Shown here piece by piece: positions 11,247 to 23,200 of a stretch of 64,000 nt of DNA (within the stretch, counting starts at the first letter, position 1; the number at the start of each line of letters is the position of its first letter). The translations under genes were made by a program, and so were the position numbers. Origin of the DNA: Lytechinus variegatus (taxonomy: Eukaryota; Echinodermata; Echinoidea; Temnopleuroida; Toxopneustidae); NCBI RefSeq assembly GCF_018143015.1, contig NC_054751.1, forward strand, positions 16,043,292-16,107,291. The letters are read 5' to 3'. The notes beneath the pieces are model-generated. The model was not told the DNA's origin. It made no database searches and saw only the letters and a list, made by a program, of their open reading frames with translations.

Positions 11247-11862
11247 TTAAAGGACAATTCCACCCCAACTAAAACTTGATATGAATAAAAAGAGAAAAAT
11301 TCAATAGGCATAACACTGAAAATTTCATCAAAATCCGATGTAATTAAGAAATCTATGACATTTTAAAGTTTCTCTTACTTTCAACAAAAGAGTTATATGA
11401 ACGAGCCAGTTACATCCAAATAAGAGAGTTGATGACATCACTCACTCACTATTTCTTTTTTATTTTATTATATGAAATATGAAATATTTTTATTTTCTTA
11501 TCATTGTCATGTGAAATAAAGTTTCATTCCTCCCTGAACACGTGGAATTCCATTATTTCATGTTATTTTAACATTTTGTCCTTCAGGCAAGGAGGTCCTA
11601 ATCGTCAAATTCGTAAAATTTGAAATATTGTATAATTCAAACAATAAAAAACAAAAGAAATAGTGAGTGAGTGACATCATCGATTATCTCATTTGGATAT
11701 AACTGGCTCGTTCATAACTATTTTGTTGAAAATAAGCGAAACTTTGAAATGTCATAACTTTCTTATTTTACATCCGATTTTGATGAAATTTTCAGCATTG
11801 TGCTTGTCTGATTTTTCTCTATTGATTCAAATCAACATTTTTCTTAGGTGGACAATTTGTGA
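11247..11862. mobile_element. TTAA-type palindromic MITE (GGACAATTCCACCCC ends)
   Basis: The left end TTAAAGGACAATTCCACCCC is mirrored by a decayed right end (TTCTTAGGTGGACAATTTG). Inner arms pair well: TTTCATCAAAATCCGAT near the left and ATCCGATTTTGATGAAATTT near the right, with TGACATCA blocks on both sides. A relative lies at 54011-54625. Confidence 0.7.
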
Positions 11863-14430
11863 ATTTTTGGCTACCCATAATTTTAGCACAGAGTTTTGAC
11901 CGTGGTCACGTTGAACCCGACTTCAAAATACGGGCACTGGGGTTTAAATGTAATTTGGTTTATTGCAAAAGTGGTCCATTTTTTGTCTCGTCTAATTATT
12001 ATTTTGCACTTCGTCAATCGAAAGTTTAGTTCAAAAACAGAACATCTTATCACATAGAATAAGTGGCTTAAACCAGGGATTTGGACCAAGTATGGAATGG
12101 GTAATGTCTAAATGGATTGTTACAAAAGGAATGAAGGGGTAGATAGCTAGTAGATGGTTAGTAGACGATTTTTTTTGTAGAATAAAAAGGAGTATATACC
12201 ATGTTTGTTGGGTGGCATTAAACCGGAAAGTATTGATAAACAGGCCATTGAACGCTCGAACTAAATGAGAAGTATATGAGCAAACTCACGTTCGAAAATA
12301 TTACTAATTCACATCATCTAGTGGCGCCAAATGGGGTTATTTTATTTAGTGATAGCGCCCTCATGGCTTCTGGCGGGCAGGTTTCACGAGCGTAAAAATT
12401 GAAAGAGGCACTTTACAACAACAAAAAATCATTAAAAAGAACGATAGGGGCTGCCGACTAATTACCCTCTTAGGATGTGTATTTTTTCTTGCTACTCATT
12501 TTTTCCCATCTGTAACCAACCAAATAGGGGAAAGGCGCTCGTCTCTTCTTAATGCTATCACTTTCTTCTCCCATCGTGATAATCATCAGTTACTTGCAAA
12601 TTCGTCTATTGCCAACTCTTCCACTCACCAAGTTATCTATCTTTCATGTATAATGCCATTTCGTCCATCAATATTTCGTCTAACAACTATTTGGTCCAAT
12701 AACAATTTGGTCCAATAATCACTGCATCTCATCACTGGTTTGTCTAAATATGACCATTTCGTTTTATTTAATTTATTTCGCCCAATTAACACTTAGCCAA
12801 ATTAGACAAACTAGCAGCAATTACCCGTGGCAGCACAGGGGGTAGGAGTCATTTTTCTTTATCAAAGTGTGTGGGGGGAAGGGGAGGGGATGACAATCTT
12901 GTATGTACAGCTAGACTGCCTATTCACACTGAAAGCCAAGCAGTTTATTGATGAAATGTATTTAAACAACTGATTCATAGCAGACTTCTCTTTCAATATA
13001 GATAGGAGGTTCAATTAAGTTAAGCATCTTGGGTTGAACTGGAGGAAGAACTTCAATAACCATTACAGAGTGAAATCAAAATCTAACTATAAAATGGAAA
13101 AATGTATTAGAACACGGTGTATTCAGTAAGCAGTCAAGAGGCAATTATTGTGATATAGAAATGTTATGATTACATGTATTCGGTCAGAAATAAATATGTA
13201 AGTACATTGCACATGTACCTTACAATGTACATTAGACTGCGGTTGTTTGTACTTTTTAAATTAAAGGTTGCTCAATCATATATAAGTATGGCAGGATGTC
13301 GAAAAGAAATGAGAATGAGAGAAAGGGGGGGGGGTGATAAAATGAGTGAGACAGTCTGTAAAATCATTTTACCAATGCTTGTTTATTACGACACACTACA
13401 TTAGTATTTTGTTAATCACACAGAAATAAAGTTTAACATATGAATTGGCGAACATAATACTAAATATAGTTCATTTATATTTGTAAATGAATTTTAGAGA
13501 CACAATTAACTAATAATAGATAATAATAACTAATAAGAGACATTAATTTTATTGAATGTGTGTAGCAAAAAAAAAAAGAAAAAATGCCAGTGTTGCCAAT
13601 TTGCAGAAGAAAATCTGATCAAATTTGCCTTTACATAGAATGGTTAATGGGAAATCTATTTAAGACAATTTTAATTTTTAGGGTTTTGGAACTTAGCACT
13701 GAGTTGATTATCTGACTCAACCAAACAACTTCATCATATATTAGAATTTAGATTTACTGCGGCATCATGCAATCATTCGATATAAATATTACATTTTACG
13801 TCAAAATACTAACCATGCACTGAACTGTGTACAACAGAGCACTGGCACAGTTTGATTTTGGAGCGTTGAGTAGCAGGTAGCTGAATCTGTTAAAATACAG
13901 GATTAAATATAAAGGATGTTTTAATGAAACTGGGTAGGTAGGTCATTGGATTGACCTAATTATCAAGAAAAGGGTACCTTCTCAAAGATTCATCATGAAG
14001 GTTTTATCTCCTGATTTCACTGATGTTGACATAGATTCTAGGCCTACAAATAATCTCACTTCATTCTCACCTGATCAGCAAGCAGGTGACAGTGAAGTGA
14101 GAATATTGTTTGTATGTCAAAGAAATCGGGAGATAAAACCTTTGTGATGAAGTTTTGCGACATGTACCGTCGCAAGAAATACACATCGCTTGTGAGTTGT
14201 GTTACGCGTTTGCGATTACTGCTGCTGCATAGATTACAAGTGCAAGTGACGCGTGTAGCGCGCGGTATCCTCAGCCACGGGGCATGCATGCTTTGTATTT
14301 CGCTGACCCGAGAGAGGTCAAATGGACTGGGAACTTAGCGAAGCTATACTCAGGGCTGCGAAAAGGAATGCCAAAAAGTTACGAATTGTAAAAAACCTTT
14401 AAATAATGCGACCAAAATACCACAAACTCC
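11863..14430. other. Gene-free spacer; degenerate TTTGGTC-type repeats and an inverted repeat
   Basis: No supported gene. At 12600-12800 degenerate units such as AACTATTTGGTCCAATAACA recur; similar units appear at 18480-18610. At 13988-14150 an inverted repeat pairs GAAGGTTTTATCTCCTGATT with a near-complement near 14125. Poly-G runs occur at 12870-12890 and 13325. Confidence 0.45.
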
Positions 14431-17400
14431 CTGTTGCACCCACAAATGTAATAACACTTTACCCACAAATGTAATGACGCCTTCAAATGTAACAACACTT
14501 GACCCACAAATGTAATAATTTTGAAGGGATTTTTGGCGAATCCGTTCTAAACTAAAATCTTAAAGTAATGTGTTCATATAGCACAAAAGTGCGAAGTCTT
14601 TTATTCAGACCGGGTTAATAAAACAATAAAGTACAAGTCCAAAGTCTTTTTCCAGACCCGGTTGTTTCAAAAATTATAATATAAATTCAAAGTCTTTTTT
14701 CCAGACCCGGTTGTTTCAAACATTATAATATAAGTCCAAAGTCTTTTTTTCCAGACCCGGCTTTCAAAAATTGTGATATAAATCCAAAGTCTTTTTTCCA
14801 GACCCGGTTGTTTCAAACATTATAATATAAGTCCAAGTCTTTTTTCCAGACCTGGTTGTTTCAAGAATTTTAATACAAGTCCAAAGTCTTTTTCCAGACC
14901 CAGTTATTACAAAATTTATAATATAAGTCCAAACTAAGATACGATAATGATATTCGTGTGGAAAAAATGGGAATCGAGCTTAGTCTTTTCTCCAGACCCA
15001 GTTAATTAAAACTGGTGGAATTAATGTCTTTGTTGTTATTTTAACTTATACGGTGTATATTATGAATATATGCACTAAGGGTAAATTGAGAATCAAGCGT
15101 AGTATTTTCTTCAGACCCGATTATTTGTTATTTAAACATTATGAATAACAGTTTAAAAACAGTATAAAGACCCCATAATCTTATTAATGCTGAATATAGC
15201 GTAGTCTTTCAGCCCGACCAAGTTTTTTTTTTCAAAAAACGCTAATAGTAAGAATTAAAAAAAAAATCAAAGTCTAAGACCAAACAAACCTTCAACCTAA
15301 GAACCTGTTTTAAAAGAGGTTTAGAGTGTTGTCTTTATTCCAGACCTAAAACAGCTACGAAAAAATCTTCTAACATAAGACCTTATATTCTTATTCTTGT
15401 GGAATAACACGAGTTTTAAAACGTACTCTTTCTTCCAGACCCGGCTATTAAAAAAATCTAAAAAACTTCAAATGTAAGACCAATTTTCCAAAGTTTCACC
15501 CAGTAAAAATATGTCTTTACACCACACCCAGTTTTTTTAAAAAAATAATACTACTACCCCTATAAAACATTGTAATAACGCGTGGGTAAAGCAGACATCC
15601 TTTATCCAGACTTGGTTATTATTTGAAAAATAAAATAGTTTTTACAAATATTCTAAAACGAATACCTAATAATCTAAGTACTGTGGAACAACATGAAGAC
15701 CGATTGTCGAAGATCGACTTTCCTCCAGATGGAATTATTTCAGGAATAAAAATCAATAAAACTCAACACCCAACAACGAATCTAAGAACCAACAGTCCTC
15801 CAAATTAAGACCATGCATGTAGAAAAGCACATGTTTAGAGCGTTGTCTTTATTCCAGACCCGGTGATTTAAAAATGATTTAAACAATCTTAAAACACAAT
15901 AGACTCATATTCTTATTCTTGTGGAATAAAACGAGTATTATCGTTAGTCTTTCGTCTGGACCCGGTTATTTAAAAGATGAACAAATATTGAAAAAAGGTC
16001 ACAGCTAAGACCAATCTTCAAAATTAAACCCACTTAAAATGCTTGGGCTTAGACTGTTGTCTTTACCCCTCACCCAGTTCTCTTAAAAATACAAATTAAG
16101 CGAAACATTAATCTTAAAACTTAGACCCCAGCATACTTCTTTGAACAGACAAGTTAATTTAAAAAAACAGAAAAGAAAATATTTACCCTCTTCCAGCCTA
16201 ACATCCTGTAATACATGATGCAATTAAACATTCACTTTTTCTTCCAGGCAAAGAAATTTATGATAAAAAACAACATAAAAACTTAGAGCCCGGGGAGCGT
16301 TTCATGGAAAGGAGTTGCCTGACGTTTTATCCGACACTTACCATGGTAGCACTGCTTCTTAGCAAATCAACATCAAGGACAGTTGTCAGATCTGACAACT
16401 TGTCGGACATAAATGTTGATGAAATACTCCCCAATCATTTTATTCATGTTGAACAGGCACAAGAATATGATTGAGTCTTAGTTATGAGGATTTCATTTAT
16501 CTTATTTTTGAAAATGCCAAGGTCTAGAATAAAGAAAACTCTCTAAAATTTTATTCATTGAAGGTTCTAAGTTTGAAGGATAGTTGGGCCTACACCATAT
16601 TTGCATGTTATTCAATGTTGATAAGATTTCAGGGTCTTTGTTTTGTTGTTGTTATTGTGTTTTAAATGATTTTTATAACTGGGTCTGGAGGAAAGACTAC
16701 GCTATATTTCCATGCTTTTCAACATAAAGAGGATCGTGGGTCTTCGTTTGCTTTTTTTTATTGTTACTAATTTATTATTATTATTCATCATTTCTTATTT
16801 GAAAGATCTGGGTCTGTAGGAAAGACTACGCTATATTACCCTCTTATTCAACATAAATAGGATCGTGGGTCTTTGTTTGCTTTTTTATTATTACTAATTT
16901 ATTATAATTATTATTGTTATTATTCATTTGTTATTTGAAAGATCTGGGTCTGGATGAAAGACTACGCTATATTTCCATGTTCCAATTTTTTTTTCACTTT
17001 GCACTTTGCACTTTCATCCTATACTTTAGTTTCGGTTTCCCGAAACCTGGAGTTTTATCAGGCCACAAATCCAGTTTACTTTTGCTTTTTCTGTTGCAGG
17101 TTACTGTAGCAGAAGAAAGTCAAACGTGTTGCAAGAATCAGAACGCAATCAAAAGAAAAATAAATTAATTTTTTTTAAAAGGAAGGGAAACAAAAAAGAA
17201 ATAAAAAGGAAAAAAAGAGAAAAGAAAAAAAGAATTAAAACAAAAGAAAAAAAAGAAGAAATATAAGAAGAAAAGCAAAGAAAACAGAAGAAAGAAAAGA
17301 AAAAAGAAGAAAAAAAGAAAAAAGAGAAGACAAAAAAATTAAAAAAATAACATGAAAAAGAAAAGAAAAAAGAGAAAAAAAGACAAAGAAAATAACAGAA

Positions 17401-18345
17401 AAGAAAGGGAAGAAAAAAAGAAGAAAAAAAAGAATTAGAGAGAGAAGGAAAAAAGGGAATGGAAAAAATATATAATAAGCTACTGAAAATGAACAAAAGC
17501 TGTGGCAAAAATAGTCAATCCTGACTGGTTGCCACCCAAGGAAAGAAGAAGAAGAAGTTATTTAACATAAATAAGAGAGTTGGGGTCTCTGTTACTTTTC
17601 CACCAGTTTTAATTAACTGGGTCTGGAGAAAAGACTAAGCTCGATGCTCATTTTTATTCCACTAGAATATCATTGTCGTATCTTTGTTTGGACTTATATA
17701 TTTTTTGAAACAACCGGGTCTGGAAAAAGACCTTGGACGTATATTATAATTTTTGAAACAACCGGGTCTAGAAAAAAGACTTTGGACTTATATTATAATT
17801 TTTGAAACAACCGGGTCTGAAAAAAAGACTTTGGACTTACATCATAAATTTTGAATTAACCAGGTCTGGAAAAAAGACTTTGGACGTATATTATAATTTT
17901 TGAAACGACCGGGTCTGAAAAAAGACTTAGGACGTATATTATGATTTTTGAAACAACCGGGTCTAGAAAAAGACTTTGGACGTATATTACAATTTTTGAA
18001 ACAACCGGGTCTGGAAAAAAGACTTTGGACGTATATTATAATTTTGAAAAAAACGGGTCTGGAAAAAGACTTTGGACTTGGACTGTAATATTTTATTAAC
18101 CGGGTCTGGAAAAAAAACTTTAACTTTTGTGCTATATGAACGCATTACTATAGGATTTTAGTTTAGAACGGATTCGCCAAAAATCCCTTCAAATTTATTA
18201 CATTTGTGGGTAATGTGCATTATTACATTTGTGGGTAATGTGCTATTACATTTGTGGGTAAAGTGTTATTACATTTGTGGGCGTTATTACATTTGTGGGT
18301 AATGTGCTATTACATTTGTGGGCGTTATTACATTTGTAGGCGATT
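14430..18345. mobile_element. Large foldback (FB/TU-like) element with tandem-repeat arms
   Basis: The left outer arm holds repeats of ACCCACAAATGTAATAACAC (14434-14520); the right outer arm holds the complement TTACATTTGTGGGTAATGTG about seven times (18195-18345). Next inward both sides carry the same single-copy block (AAGGGATTTTTGGCGAATCC / its complement), then about seven to nine direct repeats of roughly 55 bp with core GTCTTTTTTCCAGACCCGG at the left and CCGGGTCTGGAAAAAAGAC at the right. The motif thins out toward a central non-repeated region (about 16.2-17.6 kb). This outer-tandem, inner-arm layout matches the TU/foldback class described in sea urchins. No transposase was found. Confidence 0.8.
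17160..17500. repeat. Polypurine (A/G) tract inside the foldback element
   Basis: About 340 bp is nearly pure A and G on the plus strand, with few C or T. The opposite-strand open frame (Phe/Ser/Leu-rich) is a product of this bias and not a gene. Confidence 0.85.
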
Positions 18346-18751
18346 ACAATCTGTGAACAATTTAACCATGTTTAGAAAAATTCCAGCTCCATTGAGTGGA
18401 AAACCACAGAGAAAAGCTGCTTCAAACAAACGGAAGGACACACAAGATTAGCCAAATTATAGAAAGGATGGTATATGGACTAAATGGCTATTGGACTAAC
18501 TGGTTATTAGACGAAATGGTGGTTGGTCGAAATGGTAACTAGACCATGTGGATAGTGTAAGAACTGATGGTAGACCAAATTATACTAAGCGAGTCAAATT
18601 GGACGAATTTGCATAAGACTAATCATTGAAAATACACCAAATCATCAAAACTACCATCCAACATCACTACCATTAGGCCTAACATCACACCATCTTTATC
18701 ACCTTTCATCACCATCATCATCATCATCATTACCATCATCATTATCATCGT

Positions 18752-18782
<31 letters not shown>

Positions 18783-19287
18783 ATCATTATTATTATTATC
18801 CTCCACTGGAAACTTATGAATCGTGTTGCTTTATCTGTCATTTCTAAAAAAAAAAAAAAAACAGATAGCCATGGCAGTTTCCAAAGTGCATTCCTGTTCT
18901 CTGAATGAGGACACGACATTTCCTCCGGCGATAACTGCTCCCGGCTTTATTTCGTCTAAGATATGGGGTTAGGGTTGCAATAGGTTTTTATTTCGCTTCC
19001 ATGGCATTTCATCCGGCGACGATTGTTTCGATGGAAAGTCTGCACATATTAAGCCAAACCTAAAACATAAGTAAACCCTTATTATTATCTTTGCATTACC
19101 CTGAACCCCAAAATCTTTCATTCCTCATTCCAACCCTATGTCCTCTAATCCCTGGAGCATAATCGTGTCGCCTTTATTATAGGTATAGGGATATGTTTGG
19201 GATGGGGTATAGTGTTAAATCTCGGGTTGAGGGTTGGTCTTCCATTAGAGTGTGGAATTTACAGTTTTCGCCGGAGCTAATGCCATG
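18346..19287. other. Spacer with (CAT)n microsatellite at 18703-18792
   Basis: No gene. A (CAT/CATT)n tract of about 90 bp is followed by diffuse repeats of the type TTTCGTCCGGCGA / CATTTCATCCGGCGAC (18910-19030). Confidence 0.6.
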
Positions 19288-19295
19288 GAATTAGT

Positions 19296-19646
19296 ATGGT
19301 GGCCCTGAAGGGACATCGCATATACACCAAATCGCGAATATTCACGACGAAATTCACGACGTCGCCAATTTCGTCGTGAATTTCGTCGTCAATTTGATAT
19401 TCACGACGAAATTGGCGACGAAATTCACGATGTCGCGAATTTCGTCGTCAATATTCAAATTGGCGACGTCGTGAATAATTCGCGACGAAATTCACGATGT
19501 CGTGAGTTTCGTCGCCAATTTCGTCGTGAATATCAAATTGACGACGAAATTGACGACGAAATTGGCGACGTCGTGAATTTCGTCGCCAATTTCGTCGTGA
19601 ATATTCGCGATTTGGTCTATATGCGATGTCCCTTCAGGGCAACCAT
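19296..19646. mobile_element. MITE with 8-bp target duplication and self-complementary repeat interior
   Basis: The direct repeat GAATTAGT flanks the element (19288-19295 and 19647-19654). The terminal inverted repeat is about 60 bp: ATGGTGGCCCTGAAGGGACA at the left and its near-complement at the right, continuing through ATCGCATATA and CAAATCGCGAATATTCACGA. The interior is built almost wholly from permutations of TTCGTCGTGAATTTCGTCGC and its complement. The 8-bp duplication suggests a hAT/P-type transposase supplied in trans. Confidence 0.85.
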
Positions 19647-20255
19647 GAATTAGTTACAATTTAGATCCTTCTCAAATCATTTGACCTGAGAGGATTTATC
19701 ACATCAGTCAAGAACTCGCCAGGATTTCCATTACCAATCTTTCTGTGATGTTGTTATGGATACACCCGTTGGGTACCACTGGGAGAGAGGGCGCTCTCAT
19801 TGTTATCCTTTTTTTAGTGATTGCTACAAGCTTTGGAGAAAACTAACAAAAAGGTGGACTTTTCAATTTTTTTCGACATTCGCGTCCTTTGCAAAATAAG
19901 GAAATCTCTTGCTTGTTTCTTGAAACCGATCATTCATTGGAGAACTTTGGGGGTCATGTTGCCTGCGGATCGATTTGAGGATAAAGTATCCTCACGCATT
20001 GATGATTTGATAATTTTTCCACGATCATGCCAATAAGAAAATTCTCAAGACAGCGATATCTTATCTTTACCTACTACACTTTGTTCTGTTTAGTCTATCA
20101 AGTGGTCTCCTCGAAGATAAATTGTTTGCGATAAACGTGATAATCCTACACTTCGAGAAGGACTACAATCTTTAATAAATAGCAATTAGGTGATTAGGAA
20201 ACTAGGATGTCAAAAATAGTTTGCATAATAAGTAGAAAATCAAGTCAAACGCACA

Positions 20256-23200
20256 ATGAAGGTTTCCACATCAATACCGGTTTTTGTCGCTTTCCTGTGC
20301 TCTGTGTTCAAAACAGGTAATATCATTTTTTGAATTACATGTTAGAAAATATCACAGTTTATTAATTTTGATGCGTCGTGGTGAAGTGGTACTGACTGTC
20401 ATTTTGTAGCCAGAGGGACGTGTGTTCGAATCTCATCGTGGTCTGACATCCTTTTACAAGGCGTCAACATCGGTGACATCAAAACTTTTTGACCAGACAA
20501 AATTTATATTTGGATAGGCGAGCTTTGCAAAGGCTAATATTACAAAGATCCTATTTCAAACATATTCATTTATATTGATTTGCATGGTTATCATTTTATA
20601 TATGTGCAACCATTTGCCTATGTTTTAATTGAGTTGAGAAATCAAATAAAACAACCTTGAAAACTTGAAACTTAAAAGAATACTGAACTTATGCTGTATT
20701 TAGAATTGTTCATATGGATAAAAAACACCTCAGGGAAAAGAAAAATATCAGTCATGCAGATCGATATCTGTGACTGAAAGATCTTCATTTATTCAATTCT
20801 CTTTGAGAAATAGATGTAACGCATAAAGATCAATTATCATCGTCTCTGTGGTCACTTTATATTTCACTTTTTGAAACCCTGAATAATCATTTTCGGGAGT
20901 AATTTTTTTCTGGGCTTAATATCACAGATACATGATGAAAAGGGGGACTTTGCGGCTCAGATTTTTAAAAGTCAAAATATTGTCAATCCATCTCTGTATG
21001 CCTATATGAAGAGGATTAGATCTTCATTTGAATTTATACAAGATTTAGACATCCATGATTTATTTTGAATGAAATTTCTTTCTTTACATATTTTCGAAAG
21101 TTACCACAACCGTAAGGTCTTATGAAACGTTCATATGTAATTATACTTAACTATCGATTCATTCACATAATATATGTTGCATCCTTTGTTGTCTGATATA
21201 AAGGTAGTATACTTAGATTAACCAGTGAGAGTTTACGTCATGTCTAAGCTGTTTATATAATCCAAACTTGCATAATGTTGGATGTATCATATTCATTATT
21301 CTATATTCATGTCAAATATATGGTACCAAATAATCACTTGAAATGCTAGAGTCATCATTCTAGTATCATCTTTATTTATCATATTTTTTGGGGGGTAGGC
21401 TTTTTTGGCAACAGCCTCTTCTTAAAAGTGTGGGACAAATTTACCTCATATGGGCTATCAATTATTTTTGATCACGAGATTTTTAAAGTGTAAGATTTAT
21501 GCCCCTCTACGAAACAGGGAAATGGTAAGATTTTTTTTAATTATGCATGCATACTTAAATGATCATCCCACCAGTGTTTGAATCAGGGAGGTCCAAGCAT
21601 TTTAACGAACTTTGTCATTTATATATAAATATAGCTGATATCTTTTTTTGTAAATACCCTCTATGTTTACTTTATTATCGTGTATTGTGATATTTAGCAT
21701 CGTTTATCAACGATGTAATGGTCCTCGTTATAATCGATATTGTTGACATTAATCAATGTTTATCTGTTACGGGTTTTAAGTACTACTAGTAGTAACGAAC
21801 TCTATAATATTGGCAACACCCCAATGTCATTTGAGGGTTTAAGAGAAAAGACAGTAAAATATAGGTATGTAGATTGAAAGTAAGATGAATAGAAAGAAAG
21901 AACGAAAGAAAGAAAGATAGATATATAGATAGATAGATAGGTATGTAGATAGGTAGATAGATAGATAGATAGATATTGATAGAGACGCAGAACATAATAT
22001 TGAAACAATTACTCTGCTATAAAGCTAGATTGGTATTCATGGTATTATTATTATATCTACATTCTACTTGAACTATGTTCACTGTCGAGCACCAATTGGT
22101 AATCTTGGTCGATCTGCCAAGATCTTTGTCATTCTATGTTTTGTTTGGATATTCATTCATGTTCGATCAAGATACTTTCGGCCTGGTCGGTTGGGTAATC
22201 GGGGTCAAATTACTTTGATCGGCGTCAGTTTTGACTTCATTGATTTTCATCGTTCTGGTTACCAACTAGAATTGGATTTTTTTTCAATTTGATTTTTTTT
22301 TAATTTGAACCGGTCCAAAGTATCAGGTAGAGAACAAGACTATGCTATCGATTATCCCAATCAAGGTATAAACCCCGATCACCTTGTCGAGAAATAGCCG
22401 AAGATCAAAATCTATTATTCAGCCATGATCGTGCTGAATTATCTGCAATTTATAGAATTTTTGTCAAACGATTAAGAATTATTTGTATTTTAAAAAGGTC
22501 GAATCTACTTTATTAATAGTTTTCACCAATTAAACTCAAACAGGCAAGGCGGAGACAATATGCTACGACGGCGTTGGCTGTTTTGATGATGCTGGGTGCC
22601 ATGGCAACACTTTCCCGCCAGAATCCCCAAACTTCATCAACACGCGCTTTTATCTGTACACACGTCGAAACTGGAACACTGCCCAGGAGCTGATTCTGAA
22701 CGACACCGTCACCCTTCGGGCGTCTAACTTTGACCCGAAAGTGCCGACCAAGTTTTCGATCCATGGCTGGAACTCAAATGGGTTCACTGGCGGAGAGAGG
22801 GATCGCAAAGATGCGTTCCTTGAAAATGTAAGAAAGGACGGGTATAGAATTTTTCGCGTGTGAGAGCGTGCGAGGTAGAATTTGTGTGCGTCGGTGTGAG
22901 AGTGGTTGTGTGCACGAGCTTGGGTGTATTGGAATCGAATTACTTTTTAACTTGACCACCATCAAGGGCGAAAAACTGTCTCCAAAGATAGGGGGAGCAG
23001 GGGCTGGAAAAGGGGTTATCACCCAATAAGTAAGGTCATCTCGTCCAAAAATACATGCTTTATTTCAATTTCTTTCCATCATAACTGACCGAAAATAGAA
23101 GGGGGACATTTGATATTGTGTCTCCCCTACTATTTTGGGTCAGGGGAACACGTCCCCTCAGGCCGGTATTTCCACCTATGACCACCACTAGCGCCACATT

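Noticed and set aside
17149-17508. 119-codon Phe/Ser-rich minus-strand open frame
   Set aside because: Artefact of the polypurine tract in the foldback element.
14430-18345. CRISPR-like or satellite array
   Set aside because: Repeats lie in two oppositely oriented blocks with no unique equal-length spacers, in animal DNA; a foldback transposon explains it.
19471-19653. Arg-rich open frame
   Set aside because: It is the repeat interior of the 19296-19646 MITE and crosses its target duplication.
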